Source: Gammaproteobacteria bacterium (GTDB taxonomy: Bacteria > Pseudomonadota > Gammaproteobacteria > Steroidobacterales > Steroidobacteraceae). From it: a DNA stretch of 53,293 nt. The notes under the pieces are model-generated. The model was not told the origin of the DNA and did no database searches. It saw only the letters and a list, made by a program, of their open reading frames with translations. Made by a program: the position numbers and the translations under genes. Positions 28,547-38,871 of this stretch are shown one piece after another; within the stretch, counting starts at the first letter, position 1; the number at the start of each line of letters is the position of its first letter. Where the stretch lies: positions 1 through 53,293 of the forward strand of contig JAFAKO010000152.1 of assembly GCA_019235245.1 (NCBI GenBank), read 5' to 3'.

Positions 28547-29461
28547 TCACTCCGGCATCGGCACCGGCGAGGTGCGCTGCGCGGTCGCACTCCAGGTGGT
28601 GCCGATCGAGGCCAGGATGATCAGCGTGATCGCGAGCCACTGCACGGACGTGAGTCTCTCGTGCAGCATCACCCAGCCGACGAGCGCCCCGAACACCGGC
28701 TCGACGCTCATGAGGATGCCGAAGGTTCGCGCCGGCAGCCGCGTGAGCGCCACCATCTCCAGCGTGTAGGGGAGCGCCGTCGAGAGCAGCGCGATCGCGA
28801 GTGCGTACGGCAGGGCCTGCACGGCGAACAGCGCGGCGCCGGCCGAGGCGATGCCGATGGGCACCACGATTATCGAGGCGATGACGCTGCCGAGAGCTAC
28901 CGCCTGCGTGCCGTAGTCGGCACCAGCCCTCTGGCCGAAGACGATATAAAGAGCCCAGCATGCGCCGGCGCCGAGCGCAAACAGCGCCCCGGTCGGATCG
29001 ATGCTGCCGTGCCCCGGCACGAGCGGCAGCAGCAGCCCGAGGCCGGTCGCGGCGAGCCCGATCCACAGAAAATCGATCGCGCGGCGTGATGAAAGGACAG
29101 CGACGGCGAGCGGCCCGGTGAACTCGATCGAAACCGTGATGCCGAGCGGAAGGGTCCGCAGCGCCAGGTAGTAAAGCAGGTTCATGACGCCGAGCGAAAC
29201 ACCGTAAACGAGCAGTGCCGTGCGCGCGCCACCTGCGACCCTGGTGCGCCAGGGCCTAAGCACCCCGGCGAGCATGAGGGTCGCAAGTGCGGTGCGCAGG
29301 GCGACCGCGCCCGCAGCGCCGACGAGGTGGAACAGCGTCTTGGCGAAGGAGGCACCGAGCTGTATCGAGCCCATCGCCACGATCAGCAGCACCACCGACA
29401 GCAGATAGCGGCCCCGCGCTGCCGGCGGGGCTGAGGCGAGCGCGCCCGGTGCGCCGCTCAC
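28547..29461 (-). CDS. EamA/RhtA-like 10-TM exporter
   Basis: Hydrophobic DMT protein; YYLALRTLPLGITVSIEFTGPLAVAVLSSRR; GILMSVEPVFGALVGWVMLHERLT. Confidence 0.88.
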   Translation of the reverse strand: MSGAPGALASAPPAARGRYLLSVVLLIVAMGSIQLGASFAKTLFHLVGAAGAVALRTALATLMLAGVLRPWRTRVAGGARTALLVYGVSLGVMNLLYYLALRTLPLGITVSIEFTGPLAVAVLSSRRAIDFLWIGLAATGLGLLLPLVPGHGSIDPTGALFALGAGACWALYIVFGQRAGADYGTQAVALGSVIASIIVVPIGIASAGAALFAVQALPYALAIALLSTALPYTLEMVALTRLPARTFGILMSVEPVFGALVGWVMLHERLTSVQWLAITLIILASIGTTWSATAQRTSPVPMPE

Positions 29462-29479
29462 CGGCCCGCACCCGCGGGA

Positions 29480-31171
29480 CTAGGGCGCATAGCCGGCGCC
29501 CCGCAATACCTTGCCGGGCAGCGCGCCGGTCATTCTGCCGTCCTCGAGCACGGGCACACCGTTGACGAGCACGTACGACATTCCCGCGGAGAGGCGATTG
29601 GGGTCGTCGTAGGTCGCCACATCGTGCACCGCTGCTGGATCGAACACCACGAGGTCGGCCCACATGGCGAGCTTGATCACGCCGCGGTCGGTGAGGTGCT
29701 CGCGTTGCGCCGGCAGCGCGGTGAACTTGCGGATGGCATCCGCCAGGCTGAGCTTCCCTTCAGCGCGCACGTACCTCGCGAGAATCCGCGCAAAGGTTCC
29801 GTAAGCCCGCGGATGCGGACGATCCGCACCAAGGATGCCCTCGGGCGAGGTCGCCGAGTCATCGGTGCCCACGGATACCCAGGGCTGTTGCAGCGCCAGC
29901 GTGACATCCGCTTCGGACATGCCGAACACTGCAACGCCGGTGCCGGCTTCATCCTTGAGGAGCAGGTCGAAGATGGTGTCGATCGCGTCCTCGTGCCACG
30001 CGGCGGCAACTTCGCTCAAGCGCTTTCCCACGTAGGGCAGCAGTTCCTTGTGGTTCACCGCGCATATCAGCACGTCCTGTGCACCCCGGATTTCCTGCCA
30101 CTCGTTGTCCCACTTGTCCGATGGAGTCAGCATGTCGCGGCGCATCCTGCTGCGCAGCGCCGGGTCCTCGAGGCGCCGCAGGAGCTGCGCCTTGCCGCCA
30201 TCGTTGGCCCACGGCGGGGTAAATGCAGCGAGCGCATTGCTCCAGGCCGTGTAGGCGTAGGTGTCCGCGGTCACATCCACGCCCCGGGCACGCGCTTTCT
30301 CGATGCCCTCGATGAGTTGCGGCATGTTGCCGAAGTTCTGAACGCCGGCAATCTTGAGGTGAAAGATCTCGATGGGAATTCGCGCCGCGGTGCCGATGCG
30401 CAAGGTCTCGTCCAGCGCGGCCGCGGCGGTATTGCCCTCATCGCGCATGTGCGTCGCATAGATGCCGCCGTAACGCGCCGCGGCCCGGGCGAGCGCGATG
30501 AGCTCCGCCGTGCTCGCATAAGGTGCCGGTGGATATTCCAGGGCACTGGACACGCCCATGGCGCCTTCCCGCATGCCCTGCGCCACGAGCTCCGCCATGC
30601 GGCCCAGCTCCTGCGGCGTCGCCGCGCGGTCGGCGTAGCCCACGACCATCTCGCGCACCGAGGTGGCACCGATATAGGTGGCGAAGTTGATGCCGATGCC
30701 CTGTCGCTCCAGGCGCGCGAAATACTCCGCGAGCGTGCGCCAGTCGACCTTCAGCCCGTAGCGCTGGTAGCTCGCCTGGTTCTCCCGCAGCATCGGCTCG
30801 TTGAGCGGCGCCACCGATTCGCCCTCGCCGGTGATCTCGGTGGTGATGCCTTGAAATATCTTCGAGGGAGCGCGCGCATCGACCAGCAGCGTCAGCTCCG
30901 ACTGGCCGAGCATATCGATGAAGCCCGGCGCGACCACCATGCCGTGTGCATCGATGCTGCGCGCCGAGTCCGCAGCCGCGAGGTTGCCGATGGCGGCGAT
31001 GCGGCCGGCGCTGATGCCGAGGTCCGCCGCATACCAGGGCGAGCCGGTGCCATCGATGATGTGCCCGTTGCGAATGATGAGGTCATAGTGCACCGCGCCG
31101 GCACGGCAGATGGGCAGGGCGAGGATGAGCAGCGCCGCGGTGCATCGACGCAGCAGGAAGAGGGAGCTCAC
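29480..31171 (-). CDS. N-acyl-D-amino-acid deacylase-type amidohydrolase
   Basis: YDLIIRNGHIIDGTGSPWYAADLGISAGRIAAIG...GMVVAPGFIDMLGQSE...ATHMRDEG...SVGTDDSATSPEG. GTG start. Confidence 0.88.
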   Translation of the reverse strand: MSSLFLLRRCTAALLILALPICRAGAVHYDLIIRNGHIIDGTGSPWYAADLGISAGRIAAIGNLAAADSARSIDAHGMVVAPGFIDMLGQSELTLLVDARAPSKIFQGITTEITGEGESVAPLNEPMLRENQASYQRYGLKVDWRTLAEYFARLERQGIGINFATYIGATSVREMVVGYADRAATPQELGRMAELVAQGMREGAMGVSSALEYPPAPYASTAELIALARAAARYGGIYATHMRDEGNTAAAALDETLRIGTAARIPIEIFHLKIAGVQNFGNMPQLIEGIEKARARGVDVTADTYAYTAWSNALAAFTPPWANDGGKAQLLRRLEDPALRSRMRRDMLTPSDKWDNEWQEIRGAQDVLICAVNHKELLPYVGKRLSEVAAAWHEDAIDTIFDLLLKDEAGTGVAVFGMSEADVTLALQQPWVSVGTDDSATSPEGILGADRPHPRAYGTFARILARYVRAEGKLSLADAIRKFTALPAQREHLTDRGVIKLAMWADLVVFDPAAVHDVATYDDPNRLSAGMSYVLVNGVPVLEDGRMTGALPGKVLRGAGYAP

Positions 31172-31458
31172 GACGCGGGTGGGCCGAGCAGCTCTACCTC
31201 CAGGAAGCGGAACTCGAAGGCGTTGGCGTTCACCACGTTGTGCTCCACGCCCCGCTCGCGCGCGTAGGCGACCCCGCTCTGGAGCTGCGCCTCTCTGGAG
31301 CCGGAGCGCTCCTCGAGACGCAGGATCCCGGTGGTGAGCGGCACGACCACGTAGTCGTACTCGTGCACGTGATGCCCGGTCTCGGCTCCCGGCATGAAGC
31401 GCCACTCCGTCACCCTCGCCCACCCATTATCGACCTGCACCTGTTTCGTCGCTTTCAT
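31168..31458 (-). CDS. cupin-domain protein
   Basis: MKATKQVQVDNGWARVTEWRFMPGAETGHHVHEYDYVVVPLTTG; 4-bp overlap with downstream amidohydrolase. Confidence 0.85.
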   Translation of the reverse strand: MKATKQVQVDNGWARVTEWRFMPGAETGHHVHEYDYVVVPLTTGILRLEERSGSREAQLQSGVAYARERGVEHNVVNANAFEFRFLEVELLGPPAS

Positions 31459-31534
31459 GCTGCTGGCTCCGGCGGCCTTACCGTTTGCCGCAAGGGTAAC
31501 ATCGATGGATCCCCAGCCCGCGGCTGCGCAGCGT

Positions 31535-32251
31535 TCAGTCCGTCACCGTCGCGACTCGTCCGCCTGGCAGCACCAGCAGAACCCTCGCGAACACGCGGCG
31601 CAACCGCAGCGCCGCGCACACGGCGCGGAACGCACCGAGCGGTGCGATCCCCCGTGGATCGAGGACGATCAACCAGCGCTCGCGCGATGCAGCCGAAGAT
31701 CTCCGCTGGCCCGTGCCGGCGCGCGCGAGCAAGACGCGAGCCATGTCGATGAGTATCGCCGCATCCGGCGCAGGGTTGTGTACGAATCCGATCAGTTTGC
31801 TGGTGTCGCGGCCGCCGCCCCTGAGGATTGAAACCCGCACGCCGTTTCCGTGAAGGGTGCCCCTCCATTGCACACGGTGGCGGGCGAGGACCGAGCGGAT
31901 TCTCTCTTCGATAGCCGCTGCGGTCCTCGCAGGCAGCCGTATCGGCGCGGTGAGGGTGAAGATCACCGTCCTGCCTCGCGGCACAGCTTCCTCGAGCGAC
32001 TTCTGCACGCGCGCGACGACTGTGAGCGCCGTCCTGTCGAATCGCAGGCGCGGAGAGGTCGATGTCCGTGTGCGGCCCGGCGGCGATGGCCGGAAAAGCG
32101 CGGTGGTGAGGGCGACGCGCTTTCCCGTTACCGCAAGGCCGGTCTGGCACAGCGCCTCTGCCGCGACCGATGCAACACTCTTACTCAAGCTGCGCCTCCG
32201 GTGGGTGATGTACGACTTGCCGGCCACACGGACCGACACTATGTTCGCCAT
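31535..32251 (-). CDS. hypothetical protein
   Basis: 238-aa ORF, plausible coding content (MANIVSVRVAGKSYITHRRRSLSKSVASVAAEAL...); no family recognised. Confidence 0.6.
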   Translation of the reverse strand: MANIVSVRVAGKSYITHRRRSLSKSVASVAAEALCQTGLAVTGKRVALTTALFRPSPPGRTRTSTSPRLRFDRTALTVVARVQKSLEEAVPRGRTVIFTLTAPIRLPARTAAAIEERIRSVLARHRVQWRGTLHGNGVRVSILRGGGRDTSKLIGFVHNPAPDAAILIDMARVLLARAGTGQRRSSAASRERWLIVLDPRGIAPLGAFRAVCAALRLRRVFARVLLVLPGGRVATVTD

Positions 32252-32278
32252 GGGCCCATTGCGGGCCCGTTGCGGAGC

Positions 32279-32599
32279 ATGACCATGCGAGCAATCGTCA
32301 AGCTGGCGCTCGTGTGTACCGGATTCACAGCGATGACGGCTGCGGCCGAAACGCTGCGCTGCGGCGCGTCACTCATCCAGCCCGGTGATGATGGCGGCTA
32401 CGTGCGGGAGAAGTGTGGCGACCCCGACCTGGTGCCGAGCGGCGACGGTGCGGCCGAGGGTCTGCGCGTGTACTCGATCGGCAGCATGCGCGCGGACCGC
32501 TGGCGGTATCACCGCGGACCGGGCCGGTTCCCGGTGATCGTGACGCTCGGCGATGACGGGCGCGTCCTCGACATCCAGTTCGAGCGAGTCAGGGACTGA
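32279..32599 (+). CDS. DUF2845-like secreted protein
   Basis: Signal peptide then ETLRCGASLIQPGDDGGYVREKCGDPD... Confidence 0.8.
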   Translation: MTMRAIVKLALVCTGFTAMTAAAETLRCGASLIQPGDDGGYVREKCGDPDLVPSGDGAAEGLRVYSIGSMRADRWRYHRGPGRFPVIVTLGDDGRVLDIQFERVRD

Positions 32600-33632
32600 T
32601 CCGGGAGCCGGTGTCGGGTGCGGCTGCGCGCGGCGCCTCCCCCTGCAACGGGTCCGCGGAAGCGTCGGGCTCCGTGCGCGGTCGCCTGCGCCATTCACTC
32701 GGCGGTGCGCCCACCAGCTTCTTGAATGCGCGGCTGAATGCTGCCTCGGAGTCGTAGCCGACGCGATTCGCGATGACCATGACGCTGTCGGTGGTGCTCA
32801 GCAGCTGATTGGCGGCGATCTGCATGCGCCAGCTGGTCACGTACTGCATCGGCGGCGTACCCACGAAGCGCGTGAAATGCTCGGCAAACGCGGAGCGCGA
32901 CATGGCCACCTTGCGCGCGAGTACCTCCAGCGTCCAGTGAAATGCCGGATAGCGGTGAATCTCCGTCAGCGCGCGACCGATATATGGATCGCGCAACCCC
33001 GCGAGCCAGTCGAGACGGTCGGCGGGCAGGGTCTCGAGATACCGGCGAATGACGTCCACGAACATTAGCTCGCTCAGCCGCCCAAGAACGCTCTCGCTGC
33101 CGATGCGTGGCTGCTGCGATTCCCGCAACGCGATCTTCACGTACGCGGTCAGCGGCCCGTCCGCGTGGTCGCTCACCTTGAATACGTGCGGCAGCGAAGC
33201 GAGCAGAGGGTTGTAGGGCCGCGCATCGCAGCCGAGGAACCCGCAGACGAAGCCGGCCGACTCGGTGGCGCCATCCCCGATGGTAATGGCGACGGGCAGC
33301 TCCAGCTCGTTCGGTGAGCGGTAGCGGCTCACATCGTGCACGCCGCGCTGGCCCGGCGCGCTCGCGAGCACGTGCGCATGGCCGTGCGGGATCACGACTA
33401 CGTCCCCCTCCTGCAGCAGCAGCGGCGGCTCGCTCGCGACCGTGGCCCAACAGGTGCCGCGGGTTATGGCGTGATAGCAGATCAGGTTCTCGGCTGCCGG
33501 GAACATGCGCCCGACGATCTGCGCACCCGCCGGGGTCTCGGCAGCCCACGGATCCGCCGCGTGGACATCGAAGAATATCGCGCCTTTCAGCCGCACGGCG
33601 CGCAGCACGTCAGACAACGCATCCATAGCCAC
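32589..33632 (-). CDS. AraC family transcriptional regulator
   Basis: C-terminal HTH: VLARKVAMSRSAFAEHFTRFVGTPPMQYVTSWRMQIAANQLL...VANRVGYDSEAAFSRAFKKLVGAPPSEWRR. Confidence 0.93.
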   Translation of the reverse strand: MAMDALSDVLRAVRLKGAIFFDVHAADPWAAETPAGAQIVGRMFPAAENLICYHAITRGTCWATVASEPPLLLQEGDVVVIPHGHAHVLASAPGQRGVHDVSRYRSPNELELPVAITIGDGATESAGFVCGFLGCDARPYNPLLASLPHVFKVSDHADGPLTAYVKIALRESQQPRIGSESVLGRLSELMFVDVIRRYLETLPADRLDWLAGLRDPYIGRALTEIHRYPAFHWTLEVLARKVAMSRSAFAEHFTRFVGTPPMQYVTSWRMQIAANQLLSTTDSVMVIANRVGYDSEAAFSRAFKKLVGAPPSEWRRRPRTEPDASADPLQGEAPRAAAPDTGSRISP

Positions 33633-33748
33633 TCCGCAGACGATAGAGCATGAGGCGCGGACGACCGGTCATTCGAACGCCGCGCCCGCCTCACTACACT
33701 TTCGGCCCAGCGATCGATTTACCGCGATTTTACGCGAGGACTTCAATC

Positions 33749-34174
33749 ATGAGCACCTTGTCAGGACGCTGCTTTTGCGGAGAAGTTCAGTTCGAGGTCA
33801 GCGGCGAACCCGCTGCGATGGGCTACTGCCACTGCGAGTCGTGCCGTCACTGGTCCGCGGGCCCGGTCAACGCGTTCTCGCTGTGGAACCCGGCGGCGCT
33901 GCGCATTACGCGCGGCGGAGCGAGCATCGGTACCTACAACAAGACACCGATCAGTTACCGCAAATGGTGCACCACGTGTGGTGGGCACCTGTTCACCGAG
34001 CACCCGACGATGGGCCTGGTCGACATCTACGCCGCCACGCTGCCGCAGCTGCAATTCGCGCCGGCGCTGCACGTCAACTACCAGGAGGCCGTGCTGCGCA
34101 TCAGGGACGGCAAGCCCAAGATGAGGGACATGCCGAAAGAGATGGGTGGATCGGGCGTGTTGCTGGCGGAGTAG
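33749..34174 (+). CDS. GFA family protein (Mss4-like fold)
   Basis: MSTLSGRCFCGEVQFEVSGEPAAMGYCHCESCRHWSAGPV...WCTTCGGHLFTEHP zinc Cys pattern. Confidence 0.93.
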   Translation: MSTLSGRCFCGEVQFEVSGEPAAMGYCHCESCRHWSAGPVNAFSLWNPAALRITRGGASIGTYNKTPISYRKWCTTCGGHLFTEHPTMGLVDIYAATLPQLQFAPALHVNYQEAVLRIRDGKPKMRDMPKEMGGSGVLLAE

Positions 34175-34183
34175 CGGCGCCGG

Positions 34184-34966
34184 CTAGCGGCGCAGGCTGA
34201 TCCGCAGGCGCTGAATGCCGCGCCAGGAATCGGCCACGACCCATGCCGAGGCGGTCAGCAGCCACGAGTCGAGGGTCTCACTCCATTGGGAGGGATCCCG
34301 CGAGCCCGCCGCAACGATCGGCACCCACACGAGTAGCGTGAAGACCGCCATCTGCAAGGCCGCGAGCACGCTCGCGAGGCGCGCCTGGATGCCGGTCACT
34401 AGGGCGAGGCCCGCGGCGACATAGGCGCAGCCCGTAAGGTAAGCCCACGCGGCGTGCGCCGGCAGCCAGTGAGGCACGAGTGCGGCGGTCTCTCGCACGT
34501 AAACGAGGTGAGCCAGGCCGAGGGGTATGAGGGCGAGCCCATACAACACCCGCGCGATACGCATCCCGCTCGCGCCACTCGCGAAAGCGAGGTGCCAGCG
34601 GTCCCAGTCGGCGGCGCAGCGCGCATAGAGCACCCAGACGGCGGCCACCACGACCACCGTCTCCGCACAGCCTTCCCAGGTGCCTTCCACGGCCGGGGCG
34701 TGGAGAACGATCGGCACTCTGAAGAAGAAGAGCCACAGGAGGAGATAGACGAGCAGGATGCGGGCGGCCGCGGCTGCGGCGCGCGGCAGCAGCAAGCCGA
34801 TGCCGCACCCCAGGGAGATGAGCGCGCACAGATAGATCAGCAGCTCCCGTGCGGGCACGCCCTTGGGCACCGGTTGCCAGAGCGGCCCGAAATCGCGCTG
34901 GATGAGCCCGAGGATGCCGAGCGCGACGAGAGTCGCCGCAAATACCGCCGGTGCCACGCCTGGCAT
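34184..34966 (-). CDS. DoxX-like membrane protein
   Basis: [46 protein letters not shown]; multiple TM helices. Confidence 0.78.
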   Translation of the reverse strand: MPGVAPAVFAATLVALGILGLIQRDFGPLWQPVPKGVPARELLIYLCALISLGCGIGLLLPRAAAAAARILLVYLLLWLFFFRVPIVLHAPAVEGTWEGCAETVVVVAAVWVLYARCAADWDRWHLAFASGASGMRIARVLYGLALIPLGLAHLVYVRETAALVPHWLPAHAAWAYLTGCAYVAAGLALVTGIQARLASVLAALQMAVFTLLVWVPIVAAGSRDPSQWSETLDSWLLTASAWVVADSWRGIQRLRISLRR

Positions 34967-34982
34967 GCTGCGCCGCTCGCCT

Positions 34983-36449
34983 TCAGTTGCCCGTCGCGTT
35001 GGGGTCACGCCAGGCGCGCTCGAAGGGCAGACGCCAGGTGTTCGGGGCAATCAGCTGATGGATGGCGTTCGGCCCCCACGACCCCGGAGCGTAGGGACGC
35101 ACCGGCGGCGGCGCGTCGAGCAACGGCGTCGACACCGCCCACAGACGCTCGATGCCGACCGCGCTGGTGAACAGCGTGTGATCGCCGCGCATGGCATCGA
35201 GGATCAATCGCTCATACGCCTCGAGCACATCACCGACCCAGCCGGTGTCGTGCATGGCGAACTGCAGACTGAGCTTGTCGAGGCGCATTCCCGGGCCGGG
35301 GCGTTTGCCGTAGAACGACAGCGACATCTTCGAGGCATCCGCGAGATCGAATGTCAGATGGTCGGGCCCCTGCGCGCCGACGCCGGAATCGCCCGGAAAC
35401 ATGCTGCGTGGCGGCTCACGGAACGCGATGGAGATGATGCGCTCTCCCTCCGCAAGCCGCTTACCCGTCCGCAGGTAGAACGGCACCCCGGCCCACCGCC
35501 AGTTGTCGATGGAGCATTTCAGAGCGATGAATGTCTCGGTCTCCGACTCGGCATCGACGCCCTCTTCCGTGCGATAGCCCGTGTACTGGCCACGCACCAC
35601 GTCCGTCGGCTTGATGGACAGCATGCTGCGAAAGACCTTGTTCTTCTCTTCGCTGATCGAGGCGGGCTCGAGAGCGGTCGGTGGCTCCATCGCCATGAAG
35701 GCAAGTATCTGGAACAGGTGCGTGACCACCATGTCCCGATAGGCGCCGATCGTTTCGTAAAAGCCGACGCGCTTGCCGAGGCCGAGCTTCTCCGGCACGT
35801 CGATCTGCACGTGGTCGATGAAGTTGCGGTTCCAGATGGGCTCGAACAGGCCGTTGGCGAAGCGGAAAGCGAGGATGTTCTGTGCCGGCTCCTTGCCGAG
35901 GAAATGATCGATGCGAAAAATCCGCTCCTCCCTGAAAACCTCGTGCAGACTGCGGTTCAGCTCCACCGCGCTCTTGAGATCGACGCCGAAGGGCTTTTCC
36001 ATGACGATGCGGGCGCGCTCGACCAGCTCGGCTGCGCCCAGCATACGCACCGCCGAGAGCGCCGCAGCCGGCGGAACGCTCAGGTAGTGCAGTCGGCGGG
36101 TCTCGGCTCCCGCGAACGATTTCTCGGCTCTGTCGACGGCGGCCTTGAGCGCGCCGGGCCCGGCGGTGAGCGGCACGTAATCGAGGCTCGCCGCGAAGGT
36201 GTGCCACTCCTCCGCCGTGAACTTGCGCGAGGAATATTCATCGAGGGCCGCGCGGGCGAAATCGCGAAACGCGTCCGCGCTCAGCTCATCGAGCGACATG
36301 CCGACGATCCGGCACCCGGGGATGAAGCCCGACCTGGAAAGGTGAAACAGGCCCGGCAGAAGCCTGCGGCGCGCAAGGTCGCCCGTGGCGCCAACCAGCA
36401 CCACGACATGCGGATATCTCGGCCCGACGCCTGCGGGAATCTTGGCCAC
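34983..36449 (-). CDS. zwf: glucose-6-phosphate 1-dehydrogenase
   Basis: [57 protein letters not shown]. Confidence 0.95.
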   Translation of the reverse strand: MAKIPAGVGPRYPHVVVLVGATGDLARRRLLPGLFHLSRSGFIPGCRIVGMSLDELSADAFRDFARAALDEYSSRKFTAEEWHTFAASLDYVPLTAGPGALKAAVDRAEKSFAGAETRRLHYLSVPPAAALSAVRMLGAAELVERARIVMEKPFGVDLKSAVELNRSLHEVFREERIFRIDHFLGKEPAQNILAFRFANGLFEPIWNRNFIDHVQIDVPEKLGLGKRVGFYETIGAYRDMVVTHLFQILAFMAMEPPTALEPASISEEKNKVFRSMLSIKPTDVVRGQYTGYRTEEGVDAESETETFIALKCSIDNWRWAGVPFYLRTGKRLAEGERIISIAFREPPRSMFPGDSGVGAQGPDHLTFDLADASKMSLSFYGKRPGPGMRLDKLSLQFAMHDTGWVGDVLEAYERLILDAMRGDHTLFTSAVGIERLWAVSTPLLDAPPPVRPYAPGSWGPNAIHQLIAPNTWRLPFERAWRDPNATGN

Positions 36450-36514
36450 GGTGCGAACCCTCGCACGTTGGTCTTATGGTGGCCCGCAAAATCTACACGC
36501 ACGAGCAGTCGGCG

Positions 36515-37918
36515 TCACCTGGAACCGGCGGCGGCCGGGAAGCGACCGTTACTCGCCTCGTTCCGCAGCGCGGGCGGGTTCAGCTCGGCATCGCCGTAGT
36601 CCCCGCGCAGCATCCCATCGCGCGCGAAGTCACGCACCATCCTGAAATAGCCGGAGGCGTAGCGAGTCGAGAGTCGCGAGCCGTCGGCGCCGGTCTCGAA
36701 GAGCGTCATGCCGTGCTCGGCCCTGGCGTAATAGGCGAGCGTGAAGGGCCTGCGCGCCGCGATGAGCGACTCGATCCGTCGGCGCGTCTCGGCACTCGGC
36801 GCCTCGTAATCCTCGCCGCCGAGGATCCACAGCTGCGGAGTCCTGTTGGCGCGCAACGCCGGCATCGGATCATAGTAAAACGGTGTTCCCCAGCTGAAAT
36901 CGGCGCGCATCGCGCGCAGCTCCGCCTGCGAACGGGGCAACAGGATCCAGGTGAAGTCGCCGCGCAGATCCTTGTACCAGGGTGCGTCTTTGTACCGTGC
37001 CCGCAGATCATCGAAGTCTTCGAAGCCGCGGGTAAAGCCGCTGGCGAACACTTTCTCCGCGGCGTCCGCAACCGCGAGCGCGTTGCTGATGTCCTGCGCG
37101 GAGTAGCCACGCTCGCGCAGCTGCAGCTCGACCGACTCCTGGTCCTCGTCGATCACATTGACGGCGAGACCGAAGCAGACGATGACAAAGTCGACTGCCG
37201 CGCGGTTGGCGGCGAGCGGCGCCACCCAGCCGGCCTGGCTCCCGCCCTGATAGCCGATGCGGCCGACGCGTCGCCCCGCGAGCTGGCGCGCGCTGCGCAA
37301 GGCCGCGACCGCATCATCGGCCAGCAGGCTGAAATCCTGGGTGTAGTGCCCGCTGGACGCGCCGGTGCCGCGCTTGTCGTAGAGGAAAACGCCGACGCCC
37401 TCGGCCGGCAGCATGCGCTGCAGCGAATAGGAGCTCAGCGCAGAGTCCTGCTCCGAGCCGTGGAGAAGAATGGCGATCGGCACCGGCGCATTTCCCGGCG
37501 GCATGACCAGTCGGCCCACGAGTGTGGTCCCGTGACTCCTGAAGGTCGTGTCCTTGACATCGAGCGCCACCTGCGAACCTGCGAGACCATCGAACTCGAT
37601 CCGACCGCTGCCGCAAGCGGAAAACGACACGGTGACCCCGTCGGGCCGCTCGGTCCACCCCAGCGTGCTTTTCCAGACCCCGTCGGGCCCCGGGTGGAGA
37701 GCGCCAGTCGCTCCATCGAATTGCCGCCAGCGCAGCGTGTCCCCCTCGGAGGGCGCGATATCGATCAGCCTGCCGTCGGTCAGACGATAGCTGCCGACGT
37801 GGCAGTCCGGCTTATCCGCCGCGCACACCATCGCGGGGAGCATGAGCAGCGCAGCGAGTGCACAGCAGCCGCGTGCACGGCCACGAAGCCATGACAGCAA
37901 ACTGATCCGCGATGCCAT
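36515..37918 (-). CDS. secreted alpha/beta hydrolase
   Basis: Signal peptide; VPIAILLHGSEQDSALS; GVGVFLYDKRGTGASSG; GRIGYQGGSQAGW. Confidence 0.88.
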   Translation of the reverse strand: MASRISLLSWLRGRARGCCALAALLMLPAMVCAADKPDCHVGSYRLTDGRLIDIAPSEGDTLRWRQFDGATGALHPGPDGVWKSTLGWTERPDGVTVSFSACGSGRIEFDGLAGSQVALDVKDTTFRSHGTTLVGRLVMPPGNAPVPIAILLHGSEQDSALSSYSLQRMLPAEGVGVFLYDKRGTGASSGHYTQDFSLLADDAVAALRSARQLAGRRVGRIGYQGGSQAGWVAPLAANRAAVDFVIVCFGLAVNVIDEDQESVELQLRERGYSAQDISNALAVADAAEKVFASGFTRGFEDFDDLRARYKDAPWYKDLRGDFTWILLPRSQAELRAMRADFSWGTPFYYDPMPALRANRTPQLWILGGEDYEAPSAETRRRIESLIAARRPFTLAYYARAEHGMTLFETGADGSRLSTRYASGYFRMVRDFARDGMLRGDYGDAELNPPALRNEASNGRFPAAAGSR

Positions 37919-38112
37919 GAGCGTCGGCCTCCATCTGTCGGCAACGGTTCGTCTTTTAGAGTATTCACGGCGGTCGGTATTGGACGGATTCAAGGTACCG
38001 GGGCGCACATCTCCCTGACGACCCTTCCTTTCGCCTTGACGGGTTTCCCTTGACGGCTTTTGGCACGACTCTTAATTAAGATTAAGCAACTGCCTTCTCC
38101 CCGAGGAGACCG

Positions 38113-38871
38113 ATGCTGCCAAGCTTCAGCGGAGCCCGTATCCGCAGGGTGATCGACAGGAGTCATGCCTGCGTGCCGGAACACGCACATGACTGGCCGC
38201 TGCTTTCGCTGTTTGTAATGGGCTCCTATCTGAACCACACCGAGCTCGGGCAGAGATTCATCTGCGGACCGTCGGCAGTTTTCTATCGTGCCGGGGCTGC
38301 CCATCGCAACGCGACCGCTGCGGTGGGATTCGAGCAGATCGAGATCGAGTTCGATCCCTGCTGGCTGGGAAGCCCACTGCTTCCGGACCGCCCCGTCACG
38401 CTCTGGACCGGAGGAGCCGCGGCGAGACAGGCGCGAACCCTCGCGCGCGTCTGCGGCACCGACCCTTCCGAGCAGCACCTGCGGGCAGCGATCCGGCAGC
38501 TCCTGGAAGTGGCTCATCGCCAGGCTGCCCCGCGACCCCCGGAATGGATGGATGCGATCGCACGGCGTCTGCGGGAAGATGCGCGCCTGAGAATCGGCGA
38601 GCTTGCGCTGCAGGCCCGCCGGCATCCTTCGTGGCTTGGGTCCGCGTACCGGCACGCCACCGGCGAGGCGGTTCAGGAGACCGCCGCACGGCTGCGCGTC
38701 GAACGCGCCACGCACCTCTTACGGGAGACCGGCCAGCCCCTCAGCTCCATCGCCCTGGACGCCGGGTTCTGCGACCAGAGCCACATGAACCGATCCTTCC
38801 GGCGCGTGCTCGGCCGTTCGCCCGCTACTGTCAGACTGGAACGCCGCGAATTTCGCCAGACCCCGAGGTGA
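38113..38871 (+). CDS. AraC family transcriptional regulator
   Basis: C-terminal HTH: LRIGELALQARRHPSWLGSAYRHATGEAVQETAARLRVERATHLLRETGQPLSSIALDAGFCDQSHMNRSFRRVLGRSPATVR. Confidence 0.93.
   Translation: MLPSFSGARIRRVIDRSHACVPEHAHDWPLLSLFVMGSYLNHTELGQRFICGPSAVFYRAGAAHRNATAAVGFEQIEIEFDPCWLGSPLLPDRPVTLWTGGAAARQARTLARVCGTDPSEQHLRAAIRQLLEVAHRQAAPRPPEWMDAIARRLREDARLRIGELALQARRHPSWLGSAYRHATGEAVQETAARLRVERATHLLRETGQPLSSIALDAGFCDQSHMNRSFRRVLGRSPATVRLERREFRQTPR

Noticed and set aside
34863-36599. 578-aa plus-strand ORF opposite zwf
   Set aside because: Antisense shadow; zwf is unambiguous in the minus frame.
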